From assembly GCA_964475955.1 (NCBI GenBank), contig CAYYZY010000064.1:1-38114 (forward strand): a stretch of DNA of 38,114 nt, given 5' to 3'. The notes under the pieces were generated by a model, which saw only the letters and a program-made list of their open reading frames with translations, was not told where the DNA came from and did not search any database. This DNA comes from DATKZH01 sp964475955 (GTDB lineage Bacteria > Planctomycetota > Planctomycetia > Pirellulales > Thermoguttaceae). The number at the start of each line of letters is the position of its first letter. Position 1 is the stretch's first letter. The position numbers were made by a program, and so were the translations under genes. Shown here piece after piece: positions 25,483-34,786 of this stretch.

Positions 25483-26787
25483 ATGAGACGAATGCAACGG
25501 GCGTGCTTGGCTCTGTGGCTCGCCGCCGCCTCGGCCGGTACCGTGCCGGCCCAAGGGCCCCCGCAAGGCGGGATGGCCTGCCTGGAGGAGGCGCTCGACG
25601 CGGTCGTGCCCAAGCAGCTCGAGGCCGGCAAGATGTCCGGCGCCGTGATCCTGGTGGGCCGGCGCACGGAGGCGGGCTTCGAGACCTGGCAGAAGGCGTA
25701 CGGGCTGGCGCAGTTCGAGCCGCAGCCGGCGCCGATGCGCGTCGACGCCCTCTTCGACCTGGCCTCGATGACCAAGCCGATCGCGACCGGCACGAGCCTG
25801 ATGCTGCTCGTCGAAGCGGGGCGCGTGTCGCTCGACGACCCGGTCGGCAAGTACCTGCCGGAGTTCAACACGGAGGGGAAGAAGGACGTCACCGTCCGGC
25901 ACCTGATGACGCACACCTCGGGCATGCCGCCTTACGTCGGGGCGGCGGGCCAGAAGGCGATCCGCGACGAAGCGGGCTTCCCGTGCCCCGCCGCGACGCG
26001 CACGTACATCCGCAAGCTGCCGCTAGCCAACGCCCCGGGCAAAAAAGTTGTATACAGTTGCCTCAATGCCATCCTCGCGGCCGAGGTGGTGGAAGCCGTC
26101 GCCGGGCAATCGCTCGACCGCTTCTCGGCCCGGCGCATCTTCGGGCCGCTGGGAATGCAGGAGACCGGCTTCAACCCGCCCGAGGAGTCGCGCGCCCGAT
26201 GCATGCCGACCAAACGGGCGGCGCACGCGCGCGGGGCCGGCGGGTTCCTGCAAGGCCAGGTGCACGACCCGCTGGCGGCGATGCAGGCCGGCGTTTCGGG
26301 CAACGCGGGCTTGTTCAGCACGGCGGCCGACCTGAGCCGCTTCGCCCAGATGATGCTCAACGGCGGCCGGCTGGGCGCCGTGCGCATCCTGAGAGACGAA
26401 ACGGTCGCCGACATGACCCGCGTGCAGAACCCCGGCCCCGTCAACAAGCACGGCAAGCCGGACCGCCGCGGGCTGCTCTGGGATCTGTACGTCCCCGATC
26501 CGGGCGACACGGGCGTCGACGCGCTTCCGGCCTACGGCCACACCGGATATACGGGTACGGCCATCCGCATCTATCCCGAGCAGCGCGTCTACATCCTCGC
26601 GCTGGCCAACCGCGTCCACCCCGACGATACCGGCCGCGTGGGGTCGTTTCGCCGGGCCGTCTGGGAAACCGTAGGGGCCGTGCTGATGGATTGCCCCGCC
26701 CGGTACACCGGCAGAGCGGACGGCGAACCAGAGCGCAAGCCGGCGCGGCAGCCTCCCGCAAAAACCGCTATAATGGAGGCCCGATAG
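25483..26787 (+). CDS. Secreted serine hydrolase of the beta-lactamase class C family
   Basis: 434 residues with a short signal sequence (residues 1-23, ALWLAAASAGTVPAQ). The catalytic S95-M-T-K98 motif is in the usual context FDLASMTKPI, the Tyr motif is Y191-S-C-L-N, and the third motif is H353-T-G. The fold should be that of class C beta-lactamases, esterases and D-alanyl peptidases, where the serine is acylated by the substrate. Such stand-alone proteins in planctomycetes are mostly esterases of unknown substrate, so resistance to beta-lactams should not be assumed. GGAGAT precedes the ATG by about 7 bases. It is followed after 59 bp by the methyltransferase-propeller gene on the same strand, so they may share a transcript. 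Confidence 0.9.
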   Translation: MRRMQRACLALWLAAASAGTVPAQGPPQGGMACLEEALDAVVPKQLEAGKMSGAVILVGRRTEAGFETWQKAYGLAQFEPQPAPMRVDALFDLASMTKPIATGTSLMLLVEAGRVSLDDPVGKYLPEFNTEGKKDVTVRHLMTHTSGMPPYVGAAGQKAIRDEAGFPCPAATRTYIRKLPLANAPGKKVVYSCLNAILAAEVVEAVAGQSLDRFSARRIFGPLGMQETGFNPPEESRARCMPTKRAAHARGAGGFLQGQVHDPLAAMQAGVSGNAGLFSTAADLSRFAQMMLNGGRLGAVRILRDETVADMTRVQNPGPVNKHGKPDRRGLLWDLYVPDPGDTGVDALPAYGHTGYTGTAIRIYPEQRVYILALANRVHPDDTGRVGSFRRAVWETVGAVLMDCPARYTGRADGEPERKPARQPPAKTAIMEAR

Positions 26788-26846
26788 CGCCGCCGCGTCG
26801 TCGTCCCGAGATCCCTCGACAACAGCCAACGACCCGAAAAGGACGA

Positions 26847-29800
26847 ATGATGACCGCAGCACGCATGCTCTCTCTGCTGGTGGTGACGCTGACGGCGGCG
26901 CCCGCTCGGGCCGACGTGGCCGACCAGGCGCGGGCTTCCGGCGTTCAAGGGGGGCTCGTCGTCCATCTCGGATGCGGCGACGGCCGAGAGACGGCGAAGC
27001 TGCTGCTCGACGACCGGTTCTGCGTCCACGGGCTCGATACCGACGAGGCCAACGTGCGCCGGGCCCGGGCGCATCTGCAATCGCGGGGCATCTACGGCCT
27101 CGTTTCCGTCGGCCTCTTCGACGGCAAACGGCTCCCCTATGTCGACGACTTGGTCAACCTGCTCATCACCGACGACCTTGGGGACGTGCTGGAAGCTGAG
27201 CTGATGCGCGTGCTCGCCCCGAACGGCGTGGCCGTGGTCGGCGGCCGGAAGCGCGTCAAGCCGTGGCCCGACGACGTCGACCACTGGAACCACCACCTCC
27301 ACGGGGCCGACAACAACGCCGTGGCGCGCGACACGCGCGTGTCGACCCCGCGGCGTATCCGGTGGGCGTGCGGTCCCTTGTGGTCGCGAAGCCACGAGAT
27401 CCTGTCGAGCATCAGCGGCATGATCTCCGACGACGGGCGTCTCTTCTACTTTGTCGACGAGGGGCTCACCGGAACCACCGACCCGCCTATCCCCGAACGA
27501 TGGAAGCTGGTCGCGCGCGACGCCTTCAACGGCAAGCGGTTGTGGAAACGCCCAATCGAGCAGTGGGGCACCCGCGGCTGGAGGAAGAGCGCGCTGCGGG
27601 CCACGAGCCGGATGGCTCCGCGCCGCTTGGTGGCCGGCGACGGACGGCTCTTCGCCACGCTCGGGTTTGCGGCGCCCGTCTCCATGCTCGACGTCGCCAC
27701 GGGAGAAGTCCTGCGCACCTTCGAGAACAGCGAAAACGCCCAGGAGCTGCGCTATCTCGACGGTGTGCTCCTGATGCGCGAGCACAACGGTCCGCTGGTG
27801 GCGGTCGATGCGGCGACCGGCGAGCCGTTGTGGAAGTCGGCGGGAAGGGTGCGGCCGGAGATCGTCGCCGCCGCGGCCGGGCGGGCCTTCTACCAGTCGG
27901 GTCGCGACCTGCACTGCCGCAGCCTGAAGCACGGGCAGCCGTTGTGGCAACACACCGAAAAGGCCCCCCTCAGGCAACTCCTGGTGTACGAGAACTGCCT
28001 GATCGCCGCCGGCGCGACGACCAAGGCCATGGAGGCCGACACGGGGAACACGCTCTGGGAGATCGAGCGCAGCGCCTCGCGGCATCCGGTGTTCGTTGTC
28101 AACGGCCAACTCTGGGTCACCGACACGATCGGGCTCGACCTCGAAACGGGCCAGGTGCAAACCCGCGTCGAAGGCACCGAGGCCGTCTTTTCCGAGGGCC
28201 ATCACCCGCGCTGCTATCCGCCCAAAGCGACCGAGCGGTTCATCATCACGCCGTTTCGCGGCACGGAGTTCATCAGCATCACGGGCGGGGAGCACTCGCA
28301 GAACGACTGGCTGCGCGGCTCGTGCACCTTCGGGGTCCTGCCCTGTAACGGCCTGCTCTACGTCCCGCCGAACCCGTGTTTCTGCTATCCCGGGGTGAAG
28401 ATGCCGGGCTTCAACGCCTTCGCCGGGGCGCGCACCGAGGAAGCCCCCGAGATACGCGACGCCGAACGTCTTGAGAAGGGGCCCGCCTTCGGCCATGTCG
28501 CCGGGCCCGGTTCGCACGGCCCCGATCCGGCGGATTGGCCGACCTACCGCCACGACGGCCGACGGAGCGGCGCCGTCGCGACCGAGGTGGCGCTCGATCT
28601 CGAGCCGCGTTGGTCGGCCGAGCTCGGTGGGAAGCTGACCCAGCCGGTGGTCGTCGGCACCGGTGAGGCGGGATCGGGCGAAGGGCTCGTCCTCGTCGCT
28701 TCCAGGGACACGCACACCGTGCACGCCCTCGATCGGCGCGACGGCGCGCCGCTTTGGTCCTACACCGCCGCCGGACGGATCGACTCGACGCCGACGGTCT
28801 GCGGCGACATCGTCCTGTTCGGAACGGCGCACGGGCGCGTGCACTGCCTGCGGGCCGTGGACGGCGAGCTCGTTTGGAGATTCCGAGCCGGGCGGAACGA
28901 CCGGCTGATGATGGCCTTCGACCAACTCGAGTCGCCTTGGAGGGTGCACGGCAGCGTGCTCGTGGAACGGGGCGTGGCCTACTTCACGGCCGGCCGTTCC
29001 ACGAACCTCGACGGCGGGATCCGCATCTACGCACTATCGCTCACGACCGGCGAGGTGCTGCACCGGAAGACCCTGGACACCTGGTCGCCGACTCGGGAAG
29101 ACGCGGAGGGCAAGCCCTTCGTGCCCGCCTACCACATGGAGGGCGCACTGTCCGACGTGCTCGTCAGCGAGCGCGGTTTCATTTACCTGGGCCAGTACAA
29201 GTTCGACATGGCGCTCGGCGAGCAGGAAGTCCCCTACATCCTGCCCGATCCCGATCGAGAGGGCGTCGCCATGGGGCGTACCGAGTTGATGGACGCCCCG
29301 TTCGTCGAGGGCATGGCGGCGATGGAGAAGGATGAGACGGTCCAACGCGAGTGGCAGTTGCGCAACCACCGCGAACTGATGGAGGCGCTTGCGCGCGAGC
29401 ACGGCGGGGCGAGCATGGGCGACCGCAAGATGGGCCGGCACGTGCTCACCACCAGCGGGTTCCTCGACGATAGTTGGTACAATCGCACCTTCTGGATGTA
29501 CTCCGAAACTTGGCCCGGCTTCTACATCTGCCATCGGGCGGCCAAGACGGGCCAGATCCTCAGCGTCGACCGCGAGAAGACCTACGCCGTCCAGGCTTAT
29601 CCCTCGCGCAACCTCCAGAGCCCGCTCTTCACGCCGGACGAGAACGGTTACCTGCTCTTCACCGACCCCAACGACAACGAGCCCGTCCTGCCGGAGTACA
29701 CACGCAACGTGCCCAAAGGCATCGGGTTCACCCGGCAGGAACCGCCCGCCTGGTTCCAGTGGGTGCCGGTTCGGATTCGGGCGATGGTCGCCGCCGAGAG

Positions 29801-30026
29801 CGCGCTCTTCGTGGCGGGCCCGCCCGACGCGCTGGAGCCCGACGACCCCATGGCCTCGTTCGACGGGCGGCTGGGCGCCGTGTTGTGGGCCGTGTCGAAG
29901 GAGGACGGGCGCAAGCTGGCCGAGCGCAAGCTCGACTCCCCGCCGGTCTTCGACGGCATGTCGGCCGCCGCGGGCCGTCTGTACCTGAGCACGCAGGACG
30001 GCCGCGTCACCTGCATGGGCCGATGA
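26847..30026 (+). CDS. Exported fusion of a methyltransferase-like domain and a PQQ-type beta-propeller
   Basis: A 1059-residue protein. Residues 1-22 (MMTAARMLSLLVVTLTAAPA) are a signal peptide. Residues about 36-135 form a class I methyltransferase-like Rossmann domain: VVHLGCGDGRET (motif I), GLDTDE (acidic loop), NLLITDDLG and ELMRVLAPNGVAVV. The rest contains many PQQ/BamB-like propeller repeats, such as VAVDAATGEPLWK, VHALDRRDGAPLWSY and VHCLRAVDGELVWRF, in two blocks separated near residue 560 by DWPTYRHDGRRSG. S-adenosylmethionine is not expected outside the cytoplasm, so the Rossmann domain may bind another ligand or be structural. AAAAGGACGA gives a good ribosome site. The frame is open upstream to 25215 but that part overlaps the serine hydrolase. 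Confidence 0.85.
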   Translation: MMTAARMLSLLVVTLTAAPARADVADQARASGVQGGLVVHLGCGDGRETAKLLLDDRFCVHGLDTDEANVRRARAHLQSRGIYGLVSVGLFDGKRLPYVDDLVNLLITDDLGDVLEAELMRVLAPNGVAVVGGRKRVKPWPDDVDHWNHHLHGADNNAVARDTRVSTPRRIRWACGPLWSRSHEILSSISGMISDDGRLFYFVDEGLTGTTDPPIPERWKLVARDAFNGKRLWKRPIEQWGTRGWRKSALRATSRMAPRRLVAGDGRLFATLGFAAPVSMLDVATGEVLRTFENSENAQELRYLDGVLLMREHNGPLVAVDAATGEPLWKSAGRVRPEIVAAAAGRAFYQSGRDLHCRSLKHGQPLWQHTEKAPLRQLLVYENCLIAAGATTKAMEADTGNTLWEIERSASRHPVFVVNGQLWVTDTIGLDLETGQVQTRVEGTEAVFSEGHHPRCYPPKATERFIITPFRGTEFISITGGEHSQNDWLRGSCTFGVLPCNGLLYVPPNPCFCYPGVKMPGFNAFAGARTEEAPEIRDAERLEKGPAFGHVAGPGSHGPDPADWPTYRHDGRRSGAVATEVALDLEPRWSAELGGKLTQPVVVGTGEAGSGEGLVLVASRDTHTVHALDRRDGAPLWSYTAAGRIDSTPTVCGDIVLFGTAHGRVHCLRAVDGELVWRFRAGRNDRLMMAFDQLESPWRVHGSVLVERGVAYFTAGRSTNLDGGIRIYALSLTTGEVLHRKTLDTWSPTREDAEGKPFVPAYHMEGALSDVLVSERGFIYLGQYKFDMALGEQEVPYILPDPDREGVAMGRTELMDAPFVEGMAAMEKDETVQREWQLRNHRELMEALAREHGGASMGDRKMGRHVLTTSGFLDDSWYNRTFWMYSETWPGFYICHRAAKTGQILSVDREKTYAVQAYPSRNLQSPLFTPDENGYLLFTDPNDNEPVLPEYTRNVPKGIGFTRQEPPAWFQWVPVRIRAMVAAESALFVAGPPDALEPDDPMASFDGRLGAVLWAVSKEDGRKLAERKLDSPPVFDGMSAAAGRLYLSTQDGRVTCMGR

Positions 30027-30058
30027 GCGGGGGGCTGAGCTTCGTCGGAAGACCCGTA

Positions 30059-30118
30059 GGGTGGGTGCTCGCACCCACGCGGAGACCACGGTTTTCCGGC
30101 GTGCGTGCAAGCACGCAC
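30059..30118. repeat. Paired GTGGGTGC and GTGCGTGC hairpins between convergent genes
   Basis: Two perfect 8 bp hairpins, GTGGGTGC-TC-GCACCCAC (30061-30078) and GTGCGTGC-AA-GCACGCAC (30101-30118), lie between the propeller gene and the convergent cobO gene. The first recurs at 37988-38005. They may serve as a bidirectional terminator. Confidence 0.8.
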
Positions 30119-30167
30119 CCGACAGCTTGTGTAAGCGAATCGCGCACGGTCATTTGCATTTGGTCGC

Positions 30168-30689
30168 CTACTTCTCCACGCCCACGCGCGCCAGCACGCC
30201 CTGCTGGTAGTAGTGCTTCACCTCCTGCATCTCGGTGACCAAGTCGGCGCGCTGGATCACCCGGCGGTGGGCCCAGCGGCCCGTGATGACCAACTCCACG
30301 CCGCGGGGCTTGCGGTCGATGAGCTGGAGGAGGTCGTCGAGGGACACCAGGGCGAACGCCACGGCGACGCTTATCTCGTCGAGCACGACCAGCCGGTAGT
30401 CGGCCGACTCGACGGCCTCGCGGCACTCCATGAAGCCCTGCTCGGCGCAGTCGAGGTCGACCTGCTTTGGTTCCCGGCCGACGAAGCACGTTCGGCCGAA
30501 CTGCCGGACCGTGATCCGGCGCGCGAGCGACTCCAACGCGGCGAGCTCGCTGTAGGCCATGCCCTTGACGAACTGCGCGAAGAACACGCGCCAGTCCGCC
30601 CCGGCGGCGCGCAGGGCCAATCCGAGCGCCGCCGTGGTCTTGCCTTTACCGTCTCCCGTGTACACCTGCACGTAGCCGCGGTCGTCCAT
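30168..30689 (-). CDS. cobO: Cob(I)alamin adenosyltransferase
   Basis: About 173 residues from the start MDDRGYVQVYTGDGKGKTTA. The P-loop GDGKGKTTAA, FFAQFVKG, LVVLDEIS and VELVITGR are those of the CobO/BtuR family, which transfers the adenosyl group of ATP to reduced cobalt to give adenosylcobalamin or its precursor, in the cytoplasm. The start at 30689 is preceded by AAGGAG; a longer frame to 30746 adds residues without family resemblance. About 200 bp upstream lies a cobalamin riboswitch on the same strand, which confirms the assignment and implies repression when cobalamin is plentiful. No other cobalamin biosynthesis gene is in the window. Confidence 0.95.
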   Translation of the reverse strand: MDDRGYVQVYTGDGKGKTTAALGLALRAAGADWRVFFAQFVKGMAYSELAALESLARRITVRQFGRTCFVGREPKQVDLDCAEQGFMECREAVESADYRLVVLDEISVAVAFALVSLDDLLQLIDRKPRGVELVITGRWAHRRVIQRADLVTEMQEVKHYYQQGVLARVGVEK

Positions 30690-30841
30690 GGCGCGTCGCT
30701 CCTTGCTTGCGCTGAAGTGGCCTTCTACCTTCGGGTGCCGTCGCACTAGGCTCCACGGATGACCTGCCCTGGCATTCGGGCGACGTCAACGCACGGAGTA
30801 CGCATCCAGGCACGGGCATAGCAGCGGTGGCACCCAACGGT

Positions 30842-30893
30842 CAGGCCTTCGGGGTTCGGCAGCCTCCTTCCCGCGCGGAGGACCGCCGGCCTG
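30842..30893 (-). promoter_or_regulatory. Candidate expression platform hairpin of the cobalamin riboswitch
   Basis: On the minus strand, CAGGCC and GGCCTG pair over about 40 bases and enclose a second stem, roughly GGTCCTCC with GGAGGCTGCC. It directly follows the 3' strand of riboswitch helix P1. There is no T tract, so it is not a standard intrinsic terminator, and it lies about 150 bases from the cobO ribosome site. Its regulatory mechanism is unclear. Confidence 0.4.
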
Positions 30894-31074
30894 GCGTTGG
30901 CAGGTCTTCTGACTCCTGAGCCGCGCTCGCCCGGCCTTCTCGTCGCAAGGGCGACAATGGCAAGAGAGTCGGGCAAGGCGTTGTCGCTCAGTCACAGCGG
31001 CGGGGACCGTTCCGGACTTGCACCGGATTCCCTGTTCGTCGGCGCTTCGAGCCGAAGCGACCGACCACCAACGC
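30893..31074 (-). ncRNA. Cobalamin riboswitch aptamer
   Basis: Read on the minus strand, the aptamer contains the class hallmarks in order: AGGGAATCCGGTGCAAGTCC, GGTCCCCGCCGCTGTGA, TTGCCATTG, GAAGGC, and the B12 box GAGTCAGAAGACCTGCC (30899-30916 on the plus strand). Helix P1 can form perfectly between GCGTTGG (31068-31074) and CCAACGC (30894-30900). It should bind adenosylcobalamin or another cobalamin and turn down the cobO gene that follows. The order and identity of the boxes make this a firm call; the exact ends are set by P1. Confidence 0.95.
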
Positions 31075-31433
31075 ACGTTCGGACGCCCATTATCGCGGGG
31101 ACCCAGCCGGCTGTCAATCGGAGGCGCAGCGGGGTGCGTCCCGAATGGACGTTGCATCGTGGCGGCACGGTCCGCGCTTCGAGGGTGGCTGGGTTCGAGC
31201 GCAGCGAGCCCCCAGTTGGGCGCACCCCGGGGCTCGTCGCTCGCTGCTCGCGACTCGACCCGGGCCCCCCGTACAACCCTCGGAAAAGCGTGGAACCTTG
31301 CCCGAACCGTCCGCTCGACATAGGCTATTGGCTGGGCAGCGCCGGACGGTTGCGCGCTGGGGACTGCCGACACGGGCGCCTCGCGGCAAGCGTCTTTGTG
31401 CGGCAAATCGACGGAAGGAGGTCGCATCGAGCC
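31075..31433. other. 359 bp divergent spacer
   Basis: It separates the riboswitch leader from the HzsA-related gene and should hold promoters for both. The only structure I can name is an imperfect hairpin at 31189-31214, CTGGGTTCG with CGAGCCCCCAG around AGCGCAG. The strong ribosome site GGAAGGAGGT lies at its right end. Confidence 0.5.
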
Positions 31434-34400
31434 ATGAAACCGCTGCCACGGGCGATCATGCCCTTCGTGCTGCTAACGCTCGCCGCGCTGAACGCTGCGG
31501 CAAGCGGTGCGGAGCCGCCGAAGGTCCTCTACCTGGGCACGAACCGGACCCTGGACCGGCCCGAGCCGCCGAGGGAGACACTGCGCTACGTCGAGAAAGC
31601 GACGTGGCACGCGTCCCTGCGCGCGTCGCTCGAGGCGACGTTCGCCCAACGGGCCGAGGCGGATCGCGCCGGCCGGGCGCGCGAGTTCCGGCCGGCGGTC
31701 GTCAAGCTCGCGGCCGACAGAGAGCCGGTGCGGCTGGAGCACCGCGTCGACGGCCTCGAGCAACTGTTCTTCGCCACGCTCGACGGTCCCCCGGTACACG
31801 GGTCGGCCCATTTCCTTCGCCCGCGCGTGTTCGACGACGAGGGCAATTCGACCGCCCTGGAACTCGACGGGCCGATGCTCATCGGCGAGGTCGACCCGCG
31901 CGCGGCCCAGGCGACGGAGCTGCGAACCGGCGGCACGGCCTATCGGGGCTTCGCGCTGGCCTCGGGCGAGGTCGGCTTCCGCCTCGAGGGCCGCTACGAG
32001 CGTCTGGAGGTGCTCGTCGACTACCGGCCCGAGCGAGGGCTGCCGCCGGAGGCGGCCGTCGACTGCCGGCCGATCGTCGCCCGGGCGTCCGAATTCCGGC
32101 GAATTCGCGATGCCCTGTGGGACCGCGTGGCCCGGGACTTCCGCGACCGGCAGTCGCAGATCGAAATGGAGATGGAGCGGCGCGACGGCGTCTGGAGCGA
32201 TTACTTGCCGGATTGGAAAGGGGCCTCGGGAACTTACTACCTCGCGCGGGCCCGGCAGCGATTGGACCTTGCCCGCAAGACGCTCGACTTCGTCGCGCCG
32301 GCGGCCCCCGGGCCGGAACTCGCCGCGGAGCTGGAGGCGCTCGAGGAACTCGTCGACCGGGCGACCGCGGAGCCCGAGGCGTCTTCCGCAAGGGCGCTCT
32401 TCGCCCGGGCCGTAGAGCTGCGGCGCCGCATCCTCTTCTCACACCCGGCGCTCGATTTCGACCGCCTTCTGCTCGTAAAGCGGCCTCCACCGGCGCTGAG
32501 CGCCCCGGGCGACAACTACTACGGGCTCAATGGCGGCACGGGGCCGGGGCTCGTGGTCCTCGACCGGTGGAAGGGCGACCAGCCGGAGGAAACGGTGCTC
32601 CTGGAAGGCAAGCTGTCGCCGGGCTGCGCCATGCACCCCGACCTGTCGTTCGACGGCGAGCGGGTCGTGTTCACCTACGCCGATCACACGCCCCCGCGGC
32701 ATCGGTGGCAGTTCTTCCTCTACGAGATCGGCGTCGACGGCACGGTCCTGCGCCAGATCACCGGCACCGACGACGACCCCCTGGCCGGGGCCGGCGGCCG
32801 GATGACCGTGCTTTCGGAGGACTACGATCCCTGCTACCTGCCCGACGGCGGGTTCGCGTTCATCTCCACGCGGAACCAGGGGGGCGTGCGGTGCCACAAC
32901 GGGGGGCGCTACTGCCCCACGTACCTGCTCTACCGCTGCGACGGCGACGGATCGAACGTGCGCCAGCTCTCGTTCGGCGAAGCCAACGAGTGGGACCCGA
33001 TCGTGATGCCCGATGGCCGCCTCCTCTGGACCCGGTGGGACTACATCAACCGGCCGGTGATCCCCACGCTCGGCCTGTGGACCATCCAGCCCGACGGCAC
33101 GGCCGCCGGCCACTACTTCGGCAACTACACGCCGAACCCGTGCCGGATCTGCCAGTCGCGGCCGGTTCCGGGGTCGCACAAGATCGTCGCCACCACGGCG
33201 GGGCACCACACGATCCACGCCGGATCGCTGATCCTCGTCGACCGCGAGATCGCCGAGGACGGGCCGGAGGCCATCACGCGGCTCACGCCGGAGGCGACGC
33301 ATCCGGAGACGGAGGCCCATTCGCCGGCGAGCTTCAGCAGCCCGTACCCGCTCAGCGAAGACCTGTTCCTGGCCGCGTACTGCCCCCATCCGTATCCCGG
33401 GCTGATGTCGCACTTGCCGCGGCACAACGGCTACGGGATCTACCTGGTCGACACGCTGGGCGGGCGGGAGTTGGTCTATCGCGATCCGGAGATCTCCTGC
33501 TTCGCCCCGATGCCCGTCCGGCCGAGGCCGAGGCCGCCGGTGCGGTCGTCGCCGCCCGGGCCGACGCTGGCGGACGAGAACGCAACGCGCCCCACCGGCG
33601 TGTTCAGCCTTCAGGACGTGTACCGCAGCACGCAGGGCATCCCCCGGGGCACGATCGCCAGCCTCCGCGTCAACCGGTTGATCCCCCAGCCCACGCAGCG
33701 CGTGCCTTACTCCAGCCGCGTGCGGTTCGAGGTGCTCAAGCGGATCGTCGGCACGGTGCCGGTCGACGAGGACGGTTCCGTCACGTTCGAGGCCCCGGCC
33801 GGCGTGCCGCTCCAGTTCCAGGCGCTCGATCGCAACGGCATGGCCGTGATGACCATGCGCACGTTCACGCACCTCCAGCCGGGCGAGCAGGCGGGCTGCG
33901 TGGGGTGCCACGAGCCGCGCAACTCCGGCCCGGCGGTGCGCCCGTCGCCGACCGGCGCGGAAATCCTGAAGCTCCGGCCGCCGGTGGGGCCGCGCTACCC
34001 GGGCGGGCTCAGCTTCGCCAAGACCGTGCAGCCGGTGCTCGACCGCTACTGCATCGAGTGCCACGGCCTCGAGGAGACGGCCGGCAACGTCAACCTGCTG
34101 GGCACGATCGACGCCACCGAGGAGAACGTCGCCAACACGTTCCAGCAACTCCTTCCAAGCACGGCGTACGCGTCGCTCACCCGGGACGAACGCCTGGTCA
34201 AGATCGCCCAGTATGGGGGCGAAACGTGGTATAGCCGGCCCAAGGACTACTTCGCCCACGGCGGCGCGCTGGCCAAGTTGCTTCTCGACGGGCACGAGGA
34301 GGTTGAGCTCGATCCCGAGAGCCGGCAGCGGATGATCGACTGGCTCGACCTGAACGCGCCCTTCTACGGCACCTACTCGTGGAACAAGGACGAGTGGCGC

Positions 34401-34763
34401 CGGCCGAGCCCCGAAGGCGAGAAGGCGCTGCGCGTGTTTATCCGCCAGAGGTTCGGCGACGCGTTGACCGGCCAGCCGCTGGCCGCCTTGGTCAACGTGG
34501 CCCTGCCGGAGGAGAGCCGCATCCTGATGGCGCCGCTCGCGCGCGAGGCCGGCGGCTGGGGGCAGATCGATCAGGGCGGATGGCAGAGCCGCGGCGACCC
34601 GGCGTACCGGGAGATGGCCCGGCTCGTGCGCGCGGCCATCCGGCCTTTGCCCTACCACGACGTCGCCGGCACCTGCGGCCGCGACGAAGACTGCCGGTGC
34701 CTGAGCTGCTGGGTCCGCAAGCTGAAGGAAGCGCGCCGGCGTCGAATCGCCGCTTCGCCGTAG
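31434..34763 (+). CDS. HzsA-related dihaem c-type cytochrome with beta-propeller
   Basis: A 1109-residue exported protein; the signal peptide MKPLPRAIMPFVLLTLAALN ends near AASGAE. The middle region matches the hydrazine-synthase-alpha-like family: DGERVVFTYADHTPPRHRWQ, LPDGGFAFISTRNQGG, and DGRLLWTRWDYINRPVIPTL. Two haem c sites follow the propeller, C822-V-G-C825-H826 and C873-I-E-C876-H877. The C-terminal tail adds four cysteines, C1081, C1087, C1089 and C1092, a possible metal site. In anammox planctomycetes HzsA belongs to an enzyme that makes hydrazine, but related proteins occur in non-anammox planctomycetes with unknown roles, and no HzsB/HzsC genes are visible here. AAGGAGGT precedes the ATG. 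The CBM9-like/NHL gene starts 23 bp later, so the two form an operon. Confidence 0.88.
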   Translation: MKPLPRAIMPFVLLTLAALNAAASGAEPPKVLYLGTNRTLDRPEPPRETLRYVEKATWHASLRASLEATFAQRAEADRAGRAREFRPAVVKLAADREPVRLEHRVDGLEQLFFATLDGPPVHGSAHFLRPRVFDDEGNSTALELDGPMLIGEVDPRAAQATELRTGGTAYRGFALASGEVGFRLEGRYERLEVLVDYRPERGLPPEAAVDCRPIVARASEFRRIRDALWDRVARDFRDRQSQIEMEMERRDGVWSDYLPDWKGASGTYYLARARQRLDLARKTLDFVAPAAPGPELAAELEALEELVDRATAEPEASSARALFARAVELRRRILFSHPALDFDRLLLVKRPPPALSAPGDNYYGLNGGTGPGLVVLDRWKGDQPEETVLLEGKLSPGCAMHPDLSFDGERVVFTYADHTPPRHRWQFFLYEIGVDGTVLRQITGTDDDPLAGAGGRMTVLSEDYDPCYLPDGGFAFISTRNQGGVRCHNGGRYCPTYLLYRCDGDGSNVRQLSFGEANEWDPIVMPDGRLLWTRWDYINRPVIPTLGLWTIQPDGTAAGHYFGNYTPNPCRICQSRPVPGSHKIVATTAGHHTIHAGSLILVDREIAEDGPEAITRLTPEATHPETEAHSPASFSSPYPLSEDLFLAAYCPHPYPGLMSHLPRHNGYGIYLVDTLGGRELVYRDPEISCFAPMPVRPRPRPPVRSSPPGPTLADENATRPTGVFSLQDVYRSTQGIPRGTIASLRVNRLIPQPTQRVPYSSRVRFEVLKRIVGTVPVDEDGSVTFEAPAGVPLQFQALDRNGMAVMTMRTFTHLQPGEQAGCVGCHEPRNSGPAVRPSPTGAEILKLRPPVGPRYPGGLSFAKTVQPVLDRYCIECHGLEETAGNVNLLGTIDATEENVANTFQQLLPSTAYASLTRDERLVKIAQYGGETWYSRPKDYFAHGGALAKLLLDGHEEVELDPESRQRMIDWLDLNAPFYGTYSWNKDEWRRPSPEGEKALRVFIRQRFGDALTGQPLAALVNVALPEESRILMAPLAREAGGWGQIDQGGWQSRGDPAYREMARLVRAAIRPLPYHDVAGTCGRDEDCRCLSCWVRKLKEARRRRIAASP

Positions 34764-34786
34764 CCTTGCCAGGGAGGAATCCGAAA

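Noticed and set aside
25483..26787. An antibiotic-resistance beta-lactamase
   Set aside because: The S-x-x-K motif and fold are shared with many esterases and peptidases; nothing in the sequence or context indicates beta-lactam hydrolysis.
31434..34763. Evidence for anammox metabolism
   Set aside because: Only an HzsA-related protein is present; no HzsB/HzsC, hydrazine dehydrogenase or nitrite reductase genes are visible, and such relatives occur outside anammox bacteria.
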